Source: Mesostigma viride (Eukaryota > Streptophyta > Mesostigmatophyceae > Mesostigmatales > Mesostigmataceae). From it: DNA of 64,000 bases. A program made the translations under genes and the position numbers. The DNA lies in NCBI GenBank assembly GCA_009746045.1, contig RPFO01000436.1, positions 1,127,627 through 1,191,626 on the forward strand, read 5' to 3'. Of this stretch, positions 33,434-43,885 are shown one piece after another. Under the pieces are notes generated by a model. That model worked only from the letters and a program-made list of their open reading frames with translations. It was not told the origin of the DNA and made no database searches. Within the stretch, counting starts at the first letter, position 1; each line of letters starts with the position of its first letter.

Positions 33434-34381
33434 TAAAAATTAAAATTAAATTAAATTATAACATGTCTCCGTTGGGAGATCATGTAGCACATATTCCAGG
33501 TTGTATGGGTGGTGTGGAGGAGGCCGCGTAATCGAACTAACCTAACTCTAAGCTATATCTAGTCTAGAAAAGCCTATCTACGCTACTCATCAAAACGGCT
33601 CCTCCGTTTGGGGGGAGGCGGCTTGCCCACAGGGGCTGGCGTGTGCGCCTTGACAATCTTCTTCCACCGCGTCTTGTCCTGCATGGCAGTCCAAAGACGG
33701 GAGAGAGAGTGGATGCGGTACTCAAACTGGGCTGGGACCACTAGGTCGTCCAGCAACATCTGGGTATAGGTCATGGCATGTTTCCCTACCTTTTTAGGAA
33801 TGTTCTTGGGGCCAGGCCAGGTCAAAATGTGCCGCCCCGGTTGGCCGAGCCGCTGGGGACCGGCCAGACCAAGGGCGGTGTCGACCTGGCTGGTGCGAGC
33901 AAGATGTCCTACAAATGCTATCCTACGCTGCCTAATCTCGTCCGAAATACGCGGCATACCGTGATACAAAGACTCTAATGACCTACGCTGAGAAAACCCG
34001 ACATTCAGGACCTGTCGGAGCATCCGGGTTACCGTGCCGTCTAGCTTGGCTGCCAGTGTTGCCGTGAGTGTCCATGCCTCGGCGCCATACGTGAGCACCG
34101 TGAGGACCTTGAAGAGCATGCGCTTGCGGTGCTCGTCCAGGCCCTTGGAGCGCCAGTAGGTGTTGAGCGAACGGAGCTTGGCCCAGGAAAGGCCGATGCG
34201 GGTGTCCACATCGTCGGCAGTGTCAGGAAGCCAACTCCCCAACAGCTTGAAGCGGTCGCGGAGTGGGACCTCCGTCCCGTCGAGCAGGCGCGGCAGCGGT
34301 GGGCGACTGGAGGCCCCAATCACCATCGCCTCAGTTTTGACACTAATCTCCAACCCCACCGCCCTCGCCTCCAGGCCCAGA
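33434..34381 (-). mobile_element. 5'-truncated LINE, best-preserved ORF2 C-terminus
   Basis: Eleven-base direct repeats CATACCCGCAT (33423-33433 and 34382-34392) delimit a 948-base insertion. On the minus strand an unbroken frame of about 265 codons runs from LGLEARAVGLEISVKTEAM through WRSKGLDEHRKRMLFKVL, YGAEAWTLTATLAAKLDGTV, RRIAFVGHLARTSQ and a proline-rich end. This is the thumb and C-terminal region of a non-LTR reverse transcriptase. The 3' UTR, the hairpin TCTCC-CAAC-GGAGA-type (core 33467-33478) and the TTTAA tail (33434-33460) complete the end. The open frame suggests a fairly recent insertion. Confidence 0.9.
33467..33478 (-). other. 3'-terminal CAAC hairpin, LINE variant
   Basis: Minus strand CTCC-CAAC-GGAG, extended by one T-A pair in this copy. 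Most LINE copies place it inside an outer CATG...CATG palindrome (for example 14010-14032). Confidence 0.8.
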
Positions 34382-34392
34382 CATACCCGCAT

Positions 34393-35600
34393 GAAGTTAC
34401 GATTCTTAAGGTTACGTTATGACGCCCAAATTTTGGCGGCGTATATCTCACCGCCCACCTTTAGCAAAATATCTGGCCGGAAAAATGGACTTTGGGCGAC
34501 TTCGATCCTGCAGCTGGATCGGGCTTGACGAGAGCTGTCGATTGCCGTATAGAAGTCTGTCAGAGCTAGGAGGAGGGGGTGGGCTGCTAGCCTAATTCTA
34601 CCGCCAAGGTTACATAAGGTGACTCCCCAACGGGAGCACAAGTTAAATCAATTCATTGAACAAGGCGGCGGGTGCTCCGCCCCCCCGGACCCCCCTGGTT
34701 TTATAAGCGGGTGTCCCGGGGTTGGACCCGGCAGGGAGGCTACTAGAGCACGGTGGTGAAGCTAGCCGAGACCGGCGTACAGTGCACGGCGGCGAGGGAC
34801 GCGAACAGATAGGAAACCATGGCTATGACGCAAAACCAACTCAGGCTTGCGTCCAACTCACGAAACTCGTACTTCCAACACCCGGTTTTTAGTTCCAACA
34901 CATTTTCATTAGTTGTGTACACCTGAAGGGCTATCAGATTTGTGCGCAAATTCGGCCCCCATATTCACCACCCGACACTCGCAAAGCGTCCGTAAGTGCA
35001 CTCGAGCATTACAAAAAAACAAACCAACAAATGGCACGGCACACATGTAACGCTTTAAGGAATCTCTCGGCACAGATAGCACGACTTAAGGAAAAGGACA
35101 CTCGTCAGCACGACGAGGTACGACACGCCATTTCGTAACCGTTTCAACATGAATTTTCGTAACCGCCAAACGCCTGACACTTTTCATATCGTCACTCCTT
35201 TTTTCCCGACAACTTTGGGACCAGCGGGGATTCCAGACGCGAAAGATTTCAGAGGACAGCATCTGACACTAGTCCAACCAAGCAGCACGGACCGCTACGG
35301 CTGTCGCAGGAGATCCCAAAGGTTTGCGAGGACCGGGCTGCAGACCTAATTGCATTTTAGTATGGAATTAACATACGGTCCGCGTTGAGTTACGATGCCC
35401 AGATTTCGGCAGAGATCAGAACTTGACGCGGGTGTGACTGTGGCGGCCATGGTGGCAACGTACTGCACAGGGAATACAAAGAGATGCATTTTTACTCATT
35501 CCTCCATAGTCGTGCATGAATTTAACGGGGGCCGGTCCAACTTTAAGAGGAGAGGACATACCTAAAGGGCACTTTTCTGGAAACCATACCTATGCACGAG
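34393..35600. other. Unassigned repeat-like sequence with one terminal hairpin
   Basis: Hairpin GTG-A-CTCCC-CAAC-GGGAG-CAC at 34619-34639 is followed by a weak AT tail (AAGTTAAATCAATTCATT), so 34402-34660 probably ends an A-like element. Two related segments (TTATGACGCCCAAATTTTGG near 34413, TACGATGCCCAGATTTCGG near 35391) hint at another dispersed repeat. No coding region seen. Confidence 0.45.
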
Positions 35601-37265
35601 CCACGAAGTGCCACGAGCCACGAGGTAGCCATGGCTGACGGCGGAGCTCATAACTTTCACGTTTGGGCACCGAATTCGGCCGTGAATAATATCCCTATCG
35701 CTATTTCGTCTTTCTAAGACGCACACGCTGATATATTTTTCCGAAACTAAAACGCAATATTATATGACGAGCAAACTCTCGACTACGCAACGCAGCCTGG
35801 CGGCTGCGATGAGCCAAGAAAATTCACCTGCAGCTCCGGCTGTAGTTCCGCCCGGCCTGCCAGGCAGTGAGGCCACCACTCAAGCGTTGGTAGTGCACTC
35901 GGCTCCTGCAGCCTCGCCATCGGCATCGCCTGATCCTAAACGCAGTCGCCCAGCAGAATCGCGCCCAACAGAACCGCGCTTTCGGCCCCAACCTTTCAAG
36001 GTCGACAATCACGACTGGACCAACATGTCCCCAGCCAGTGCTCTGCACTGCCTCTTCTTCGGGGACTACGCCTCGCTTTACGACCTGTGCATCCATCTCG
36101 ACAGCATCAACCGCCTCGTCACCCCGGACGGCAAATGGTTTAACCCCGGCGCTCTGTTCGGGTGCTCCCGCCCCTGGAACTCCAGCACACCGTTCTCAAC
36201 TCTCTCCTCATGCACTCTGATGGCGAGATCTGGGCTCCATCCATCTCCGAACCCACACTCCTTTCCATCCTTACTTAGGGAAGCTCTCCAGCAGCACGTG
36301 ACCCCCCTCGCTGCAGATGTGGCAGCAATGGGGGGCACACTGGTTACTGACTGAGCTCCCTCACCTTTCCACCACCGTCGCCTCCACCTCCACCCTCCTC
36401 GCCTCCACCTCCACTGCCACCTCCACCTCGATCCACCGCCGACATCAAGGCCCAGCTCCTCGACATCGACAAGCGCATCCACGACAACGCCATCGCCATT
36501 GAGCATGCCTGCAAAACACCGCAGGCCTCACCGCCCAGGCGGTGCAGGACATCGCTGCCCAGCCGGCATCTGCTAGCCCGGCCAGCGATGCTCTCTCCAC
36601 CTGGGCGGACTTGCTTAAGCTCCACACCACCTTCACCACCTCCACCATCGCGGCACAGCTCATATAAAGCAACAAGCCCTCGACCTCCGCGAGGAGGCCG
36701 ACATCACCCAGTGCAGCCACAATGTCATCGTCAAGCACTTCGACCAGCCGGTAGATGAGACCTCGGAGACGCTTCTCATGGCGTTTAGGCGCGACATTAA
36801 CTTGCCCCCATGCAACTCACTGGTGAGCTGCGGATGTCGCCTGTCCGCCTTCCCCACGCGCGGGGTAAGGCTGGCCCGGCCCCCGTGCTCCTCACCTTTA
36901 AGTACATGGCGGACAAGCTGTCGTTCCTTAAATTCCGCAAGAGGCTCTCGCGGACTCGCTTCACGCTGGACGACGACTTGACCCTGCATCATTGGCCCAG
37001 CAACAGCGGCGACGCGAGCTATGGCCGACCTACCTTCAGCTCCGGCAGAGCGCGCAGGGGGGAAACCGGTATACCGGAGGGGGGCGGTCATCCACGTCGA
37101 CCACAAGCCCTGGCAGGCACCTCCTGCCTCCCCAGCAAACTTAGTCTAGGGAATATATAATTACAGTATAGTGTAGATTAGTCAGGCTTAGCCTAGCACG
37201 TGGCCCACGCGCTTGTGCGCCCATAATGGCCCCCCATGGATGACGCTCTTTAGCCAAGCCATGCC
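35601..37265 (+). pseudogene. Family B element with decayed ORF1, 3' end missing
   Basis: The 5' UTR motif ATGGCTGACGGCGGAGCTCA lies at 35631-35650. ORF1 starts at 35764 (MTSKLSTTQRSLAAAMSQEN) and ends near 37140, with several frameshifts and stops (for example near 36170, 36350, 36500, 36660 and 36990). The globular block (HDWTNMSPASALHCLFFGDY) and C-terminal PVLLTFKYMADKLSFLKFRK are clear. The 3' UTR stops at about 37265, without hairpin or tail. Confidence 0.8.
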
Positions 37266-37410
37266 TATAATTCTCATCATTCACGCATTATTATCATAAT
37301 AGAGTCTTGGCGCAAAACTTCTGACTCTGCGGCTATAGGATGATACGACAAGAACGTACAGGGTTGAAGGAATTCGTGGAAACCGCACGTCAAATTGTAA
37401 CCCTCCATCC

Positions 37411-39148
37411 ATCCATCCACCCGCCCGCCCGCCCGCCCGCCCGCCCCCCGCCGCGCCCGCCCGCCCGCCCGCCCGCCGCCGCCCGCCCGCCCGCCGCCCG
37501 CCCGCCGCTCCGCCCGCCCGCCCGCCCGCCCGCCCGCGCCGCCCGCCCGCCCCGCCGCCCGCCGCCGCCCGCCCCGCCGCCCGCCCGCCCGCCCGCCCGC
37601 CCGCCGCCCGCCCGCGCCGCCCGCGCCCGCCGCCCGCCGCCGCCCGCGCCCGCGCGCCGCCCGCCTCCCCTCCCTCCCTCCCCTCCCTCCCTCCCCTCCC
37701 TCCCTCCCTCCCTCCTCCCTCCTCCTCCCTCCCTCCCTCCTCCCTCCCTCCCTCCTCCTCCCTCCCTCCCTCGATCCTCCTCCCTCCCTCCCTCCTCCCT
37801 CCCTCCCTCCCTCCCCTCCCTCCCCTCCCTCCCTCCCTCCCTCCCTCCCTCCCTCCCTCCCTCCCTCCCCTCCCTCCCTCCCTCCTCCCTCCCTCCCTCC
37901 CCCCTCCTCCCTCCCTCCCTCCCTCCCTCCCTCCTCCTCCCTCCCTCCCTCCTCCTCCTCCCTCCCTCCCTCCTCCCCTCCTCCCTCCCTCCCTCCCTCC
38001 CTCCCTCCCTCCCTCCCTCCCTCCTCCCTTCCTCCTCCCTCCCTCCCTCCCTCCCCTCCTCCTCCCTCCCTCCTCCCTCCCTCCTCCCTCCTCCCTCCTC
38101 CCTCCCTCCCTCCCTCCCTCCCTCCCTCCCTCCTCCTCCCTCCCTCCCTCCCTCCCTCCTCCCTCCCTCCCTCCCTCCTCCCTCCCTCCTCCCTCCCTCC
38201 CCTCCCTCCCTCCTCCTCCCTCCCTCCCTCCCTCCCTCCTCCTCCTCCCTCCTCGATCCCTCCCTCCCTCCCTCCCTCCCTCCCTCCCTCCCTCCCTCCC
38301 TCCTCCCTCGATCCCCTCCCTCCCTCCCTCCCTCCCTCCTCCCTCCCTCGATCCCTCCCTCCCTCCTCCCCTCCTCCCTCCCTCCCTTCCTCCCTCCCTC
38401 CCTTCCTCCCTCCCTCCCTCCCTCCCTCCCTCCCTCCCTCCCTCCTCCCTCCCTTCCTCCCTCCTCCCTCCTCCCTCCCTCCCTCCCTCCCTCCCTCCTC
38501 CCTCCCTCCCTCCCTCCCTCCCTCCCTCCCTCCCCTCCCTCCCTCCCTCCCTCCCTCCCTCCTCCCTCCCTCCCTCCCTCCCTCCCTCCCCCTCCCTCCC
38601 TCCCTCCCTCCCTCCCTCCCTCCCTCCCTCCCTCCTCCTCCTCCCTCCCTCCCTCCCTCCCTCCCTCCCTCCCTCCCTCCCTCCCTCCCTCCCTCCCCCT
38701 CTCCCTCCCTCCTCCTCCCTCCTCCCTCCCCTCCTCTCCTCCCTCCCTCCCTCCCTCCCTCCCTCCCTCCCTCCCTCCCTCCCTCCCTCCCTCCCTCCCT
38801 CCCTCCTCCCTCCCTCCCCTCCCTCCCTCCCTCCCTCCCTCCCTCCCTCCCTCCCTCCCTCCCTCCCTCCCTCCCTCCCTCCCTCCCTCCCTCCCTCCCT
38901 CCCTCCCTCCCTCCCTCCCTCCCTCCCTCCCTCCCTCCCTCCCTCCCTCCCTCCCTCCCTCCCTCCCTCCCTCCCTCCCTCCCTCCCTCCCTCCCTCCCT
39001 CCTCCCTCCCTCCCTCCCTCCCTCCCTCCCTCCCTCCCTCCCTCCTCCTCCCTCGATCCTCCCTCCCTCCCTCCCTCCCTCCCTCCCTCCCTCCCTCCCT
39101 CGATCCCTCCCTCCCTCCCTCCCTCCCTCCCTCCCTCCCTTCCTCCGT
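37411..39148. repeat. 1.7-kb block-structured tetranucleotide tract
   Basis: CCCG/CCGCC-type units (about 37421-37670) switch abruptly to CTCC units (37671-39148), with 3-base slips, occasional TTCC and six or so TCGATCC interruptions. The second block is a nearly pure pyrimidine strand of about 1.48 kb. The three long open frames across it (Ser-Leu-Pro-Pro or Arg-Glu-Gly-Gly repeats) are artefacts of a period divisible into all frames. Confidence 0.95.
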
Positions 39149-39169
39149 CCATCCACCGAAGTCGGGCAT

Positions 39170-39460
39170 ATTTCACTAGACACTCCCGGCCATTTACTCT
39201 CAAAACACACGCCCTGATTACGCAAGATGTTTCCGGCCCCACCGTCTAGGTCATCTAGTCCCTTCTAGTGTTACTGCAAGCCATAATTTCAACGAACAAG
39301 GCTACACATTCCCATCTCCATTCATATCCATCACCATGAAGGACTCAAAAACGCGGATAAGATAACGGCAGGCTCGAGCAACCATAGTCCGGATTCTCGC
39401 CATATTTCCGTCTGGCCTGTGCTGGATGTCCCATTGATAAGGTCATATCGGTCAGTGTCT
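39170..39460 (+). repeat. Dispersed repeat C, copy 3
   Basis: This full-length-looking copy runs from CACTAGACACTCCCGGCC to TGGATGTCCCATTGATAAGG. It parallels 11478-11738. Confidence 0.7.
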
Positions 39461-39649
39461 CCTTGATATCGCAAGCGTCAGGGTGGCCAGCGAAATGTGC
39501 TTGATCCGCCACTGAGGCGAGTTAGCACGCACGTTACTTGATATTATTATAGTATAATCAAAGGCAGAGCTTTGGGATTGCAAGTGTCAGCAAGAAGGTC
39601 CCGAGTCACTGCATGAACGAAGGCTGGTGCAGTGCGTGTGCTCAATTCC
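39461..39649. other. Unassigned sequence between repeat C and a LINE tail
   Basis: No gene or repeat partner recognised, apart from TGTCTCCTTGATAT near 39457, a motif also seen at the ends of repeat C. Confidence 0.4.
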
Positions 39650-40734
39650 ATTAAAAAAAAATAAATTAAATTAAACTATAACATGACTCCGTTGGGAAAT
39701 CATGTAACAAATATTCCTTGCTGGAGGTGGGAGAAGCCGCGCAATCGAACTAACCTAACTCTAATAAGCTATCTAGTCTAGAAAATCCTAACTACACTAC
39801 TCAGCAAAACGCCCCTTCCGCTTCAGGGTGGAGGGGGCTTGCCCACAGGGGCTGGCGTGTGAGCCTGGACAATCTTCTGCCACCGCTTCTTGTTCTGCAT
39901 GGCAGTCCAAAGAAGAGAGAGGGAGTGAATGCGTGTTCAAACTGAGCTGGGACCACTAGGTCGGCCAGCAACATCTGGATGTAGTTCATGGCAGGCTTAC
40001 CGCTAGCTTTCTAGGAATGTCCTTGGGGCCAGGCCATGTCAAAATATGCCGCCCTGGTTGGCCAAGCCGCTGGGGGCCGGCCAGACCAAGGGCGGTGTGG
40101 ACCTGACTGGTGCGAGCAAGATGTCCTACAAATGCTATCCTATACGCTGCCTAATCTCGTCCGAAATGCCAGGCATACCCTGATACAAAGACTCTAATGA
40201 CCTATGCTTGGAAAAGGCCTACATTCAGGACCTGTCGGAGCATCAGGACTGTAAGCCGTGCCGTCTAGCTTAGCCGCCAGTGTGTCCGTGAGTGTCCATG
40301 CCTCGGCGCCATACGTAAGCACCGTCAGAGGACGAGGACCTTGAAGAGCATGCGCTTACGGTGCTCGCCCAGGCCCTTCGAGCGCCAGTAGGTGTTGAGC
40401 GAACGGAGCCGGGCCCAGGCCAGGCCGATGCGGATGTCCACATCGTCGGCGGTGTCGGGGAGCATGCTCCCGAACAGTTTGAAGCGATCACGGAACGGGA
40501 CCTCCGTCCCGTCGAGCAGGCGCGGCAGAGGCGGGCGACTGGAGGCCCCAGTCACCATCGCCTCAGTTTTGACACTAATCTCCAACCCCACCGCCCTCGC
40601 CTCCAAGCCCAGACAGTCCAGCCAGGTCTGAATGTGCTCTCGGGGGCGCGCGATGAGGGTCACGGTGTCATCCGCATAAATCAGGTCGGCCAGGCGGTAG
40701 CTAGTGCCGCCCCCGCCGTGCTCACGCTCGTTAA

Positions 40735-42364
40735 TTAATTAATTAATTAATTAAACTCGTGCTCCCGTTGGGGAGTCACGGAGCACCGAAGTGCTTTTAA
40801 TCCCTGTGTGTGCACAACAGGAGAAAGGGCAGAGACCCCCAGTCTCCTTCATGCCTAAGGCATGCCACAGCTGCATTCGGGCGTGCTAGCTAAACGGACA
40901 CGCTAACGATCCGGCAGCCTGTGCCAGGTGCAATAAGACCCATGTGAGCGTATCATAACAAGGAGCGTGGGCAAGTAATCTGATCGAAGCCAGGACGTAG
41001 CATGGCTGTACAAGGACTAAGCTAAGGCTATGGCTGGTTGTGTACCGTGCGGACATTAGCGGTGCACGTGACTAGGTAAGGTGGCACAACTAGGCAAACA
41101 TTCTAAGCATGGCTGCCATGGCGGCATGCAGTGACTACCATGGAAGTAAAGCTAGGGCTACAGGCTATTCTAGCCCGCTGGGGGCGTCCACATCTTGTGC
41201 ATGGTTGATCATCAGGTCCCCGCCCCTCCAGTACACCTTGGGCTTCTGGGGGTCCTGCTTGTGGCGGAGGTATTCAGGCCACAGGTCACGTCGCTGCTGC
41301 TGCTGCCGCGGGGGTCAGGTCGTCGTCCAGCGTCCAGGTGAGGTCGTGCAACCGCTTGCGACGAGAGAGGAACCGCTGCTTGTCCTCACGGGAGGGGAAG
41401 GTGAGCAGGACTGGTGGGGGAGCCGCCTTGTCCCGTGAGTGGGGAAGGCGGTGGCACCCACGCAGTTCTACCTCACCTACCAGGCCCATGAGGGTAAGGA
41501 GCTGGTCCTTAAGCTGGTCGGCAAGGGAGGTTGACGTCTCACCTGGCTTCTTGGGGAAGCGACGCAGCACCACCCGGCAGTCGCGGCGGGCGCGGTCGGT
41601 GGCCTCCCGTTGTTGAGCCTGGCGAAGGTCTTCAAGCTCCTGGAGCTTCGTAGCGTCGGATGGCGTCGGTGGTGGAGGCGGTCGCTGTCCGCAGCAGGTC
41701 CGCATAGGAGAGGGGCGGGAGGTCACCAGCATCCAGCCGGGGTGGCTGGGATGCGATGGTGGCCGTCTGCTCCGCTATCTTTGGGACCTGTGAGGCAAGG
41801 GCCTCGGTGTGGGCGGTGATGGCTTCAAGCTTCTTCATGAGCACGCCGCACTTGCCCTCCACCTGGTTAAGGCGGGAGACAAGTGCAGCGTGCGTCTCAG
41901 ATGCCTGCGCCGCGGTGTGCAGCGTCGTGAACTGGGGCTGAAGCTTGTGGACGACCTTGGTCTCCACATTGGAGACCCGGGCCTCCACCGTGTTGAGCGT
42001 CGTGTTCAGCTAGCGAGGTCAGCTTCTCGGCCAACGGCCAGGTCACGTGCTCCTCCAGCACTGCTCGGATGTCATCCTTGCAGAGGGAGGAAGCCGAGGT
42101 GGCTGTCGGCCGCGCAGGCTGGGCTGGGGCGCGGATCTTGGCGTCGATTTTGGCCATAGGTAGCTGGAAGTGGCTGCACAGGATGGCGAGGCGGTGGTTG
42201 AGCTCTCCCAGGGTAAAGAACCTCGCCAGGTGCTCGTCGGGGACGGGCCCCATGGCCCCATGGAGCTTGCGTTCCTGTGCCAAGAAACGCACTATTTCGG
42301 CGCATTCTTCTGTGGACAGCTCTAGCCAGCGCTGAAAAGAGAAGCGTTCGTAATCAGGTAGGTA
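40735..42364 (-). mobile_element. Family A element (ORF1 only) inserted in the LINE ORF2
   Basis: Twelve-base duplications CACGCTCGTTAA (40723-40734 and 42365-42376) delimit 1630 bases. In minus-strand order: ORF1 lacking its first codons (from about 42350), frameshifted near 41990 and 41650, ending near 41180; a 3' UTR; the hairpin CTCCC-CAAC-GGGAG with CGTG/CACG (40758-40780); and a TTAA-repeat tail at 40735-40754. ORF1 carries KDDIRAVLEEHVTWPLAEKL and the RRM-like block with TLDDDLTP. No ORF2 sequence belongs to this unit. Confidence 0.9.
40758..40780 (-). other. 3'-terminal CAAC hairpin, family A variant
   Basis: Minus strand: CGTG-A-CTCCC-CAAC-GGGAG-CACG, two stem segments separated by one bulged A. 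The same form occurs at 14549-14571 (+), 21139-21161 (-) and, shorter, at 34619-34639 (+) and 61230-61250 (-). Confidence 0.8.
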
Positions 42365-42633
42365 CACGCTCGTTAAGAATGTCCAAGCCGGGCTCGAACC
42401 CCTTAAGAGCAGTAAAGCGTGCACGTGCCCGGCGCATGACGTGATCCACGACAATAATGAACAGATATGGGGACAGGACACAACCTTGCCACACCCCGTG
42501 GTGAAGGGGGAATGGTGGGGTCGTGCCTTCCGCAGTCCGCACTACTGCCTGAGAGCCCTCATACAGTCAACCAATGGCAGCAATAAATGCTGGCGGTACC
42601 CGATCCAGAGCTAGGATGGCCCAAAGAGCCTCC

Positions 42634-42974
42634 TATTAGTTAGCCATGCTATGCCTATGCAGGGAGTTACTCTCTGCTGAGATGCCATGTGTACACCAGC
42701 TATAGCCGAGCCACATACCTTCCACCCCATATGTCATGCAGGCCTTCTAGGCCCTCTCCTCAAGCCGCCCCCCTGGGTGCCTGTGCTTGTTAAGGAGGCA
42801 TGAACCATCATGGCGGTGCAGGTGCACCTTGTGCACCCAGAGCAGGTGATAGTTGTACATCCTCCACCTGCAGGATGTCGCCCTCAGATTGTATTACAAA
42901 CACATAGATGCCCCTTTCTCAGGGCTATGTGTTACATATGCTCCCAACGGAGCTATGATTTTAATTAATTAATT
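42634..42974 (+). mobile_element. 5'-truncated family B element, 341 bases
   Basis: Eleven-base duplications AAAGAGCCTCC (42623-42633 and 42975-42985) flank a 3' UTR-only copy that ends with the hairpin GCTCC-CAAC-GGAGC (42940-42953) and a TTAA tail. Its sequence is closer to 62050-62480 than to 16145-16590, so these two define a B subfamily. Confidence 0.9.
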
Positions 42975-43013
42975 AAAGAGCCTCCCAGAGGACCGTTTCA
43001 AAGGCTTTGATAT

Positions 43014-43089
43014 TAAATTATAAATTAAATTATAACATGCCTCCGTGGGGAGGTCATGTAGCACATATTCCATGATGGATGGGGTGGAG
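43014..43089 (-). mobile_element. Very short LINE insertion, 76 bases
   Basis: Eleven-base duplications GGCTTTGATAT (43003-43013 and 43090-43100) flank only the tail, the hairpin (CTCC/GGAG, 43041-43052) and about 30 bases of 3' UTR. It shows that the hairpin plus tail end is what gets copied first. Confidence 0.88.
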
Positions 43090-43395
43090 GGCTTTGATAT
43101 AGTCGACAAAAATGAAGACCAGCGGCAAACCATCAGGGCAAAGGCGACGCACCTCCTCCATCAAACGGCGCGCGACAAATACAGCCATGACAGTGTAACG
43201 ACCACGACGGAAACCCATCTGAGACTCACCCAGGTGTGGGTCCAGCGCGCGGCGCGGAGCCTGTGCAGCATCATGCGCATGAAGACCTTCAGTGCGGCGC
43301 TTTGGAGGCAGACACCCCGATAGTTACCGGGGTCAGCAGCAGAGCCCTTCTTGTACAGCATGACTCGGATGGCCGACTGCCACTCAGCAGGCCTA

Positions 43396-43575
43396 ATCTC
43401 GTACCACGCTGCCTAATCTCGTCCGAAATGCGAGGCATACCCTGATACAAAGACTCGATCTAATGACCTATGCTTGGAAAACCCTACATTCAGGACCTGG
43501 CGGAGCATCCTGTAAACCGTGCCGTCTAGCTTGGCCGCCAGTGTGTCCGTGAGTGTCCATGCCTCAGATCCATTG
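43396..43575 (-). mobile_element. Displaced fragment of LINE ORF2 C-terminus
   Basis: Codons for LTDTLAAKLDGTVYRMLRQV and NVGFSKHRSL directly follow the N-terminal RT part of the neighbouring copy, out of order. This marks a rearrangement or a separate truncated copy. Confidence 0.65.
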
Positions 43576-43679
43576 GACTGGCATAATACCTGGTGTGCAT
43601 TCCTGCTTGTTTTTTGCCCAGGGGACTGCATGGAGAGATCTGGACTCTGACTGAGGAACCTAGGTGGTCTGAGATGCAG

Positions 43680-43885
43680 ACGATCTTAAATCGTAAGCCA
43701 GCCATAATTCAATGCACAAGGCTACACATTTCCATCTCCATTCATAGTCTGGTTGTCTCCTTGATAGTACATCATCCTGAACGACTCGAAAACGCGGACG
43801 AGATAACGGCAGGCTTGAGCTCACATGGTCCGGATTCTCCCGATTTCTGGCCTGCGCTGGTTGTCTCCTTGATCTTTGCGTGTGT
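43680..43885 (+). repeat. Dispersed repeat C, copy 4, with an inserted duplication
   Basis: The usual order is disturbed: TCTGGTTGTCTCCTTGATA appears early (43747-43766) and again at the end (43855-43873). A fragment of the left part (ACACCGTCTAGGTC) occurs at about 44301-44314. Confidence 0.6.

Larger units (their letters stand above)
39650..43395 (-). mobile_element. LINE ORF2 host copy, interrupted by three later insertions
   Basis: Read on the minus strand from 43395 downwards this gives reverse transcriptase motifs in order: YKKGSAADPGNYRGVCLQSA, a GFRRGR block, IFVDYIKAFDT, GVWQGCVLSPYLFIIVVDHV (42420-42480), the catalytic YADD (40667-40678) in ADLIYADDTVTLIARP, and the C-terminal region down to 39801. 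A mutated hairpin (39687-39698) and a TTTAA-like tail end it. Interruptions at 43014-43089, 42634-42974 and 40735-42364 each have target duplications. The frame on either side of the last one runs on (LDILNERE then HGGGG), so ORF2 was still open there when that insertion happened. The 5' part (endonuclease) is missing. Confidence 0.85.

Noticed and set aside
37277-39242. Four open frames of over 600 codons (Arg-Glu-Gly-Gly or Ser-Leu-Pro-Pro repeats)
   Set aside because: They are translations of the CTCC tract; a 4-base period is open in all frames on both strands. There are no splice signals, domains or normal codon use.
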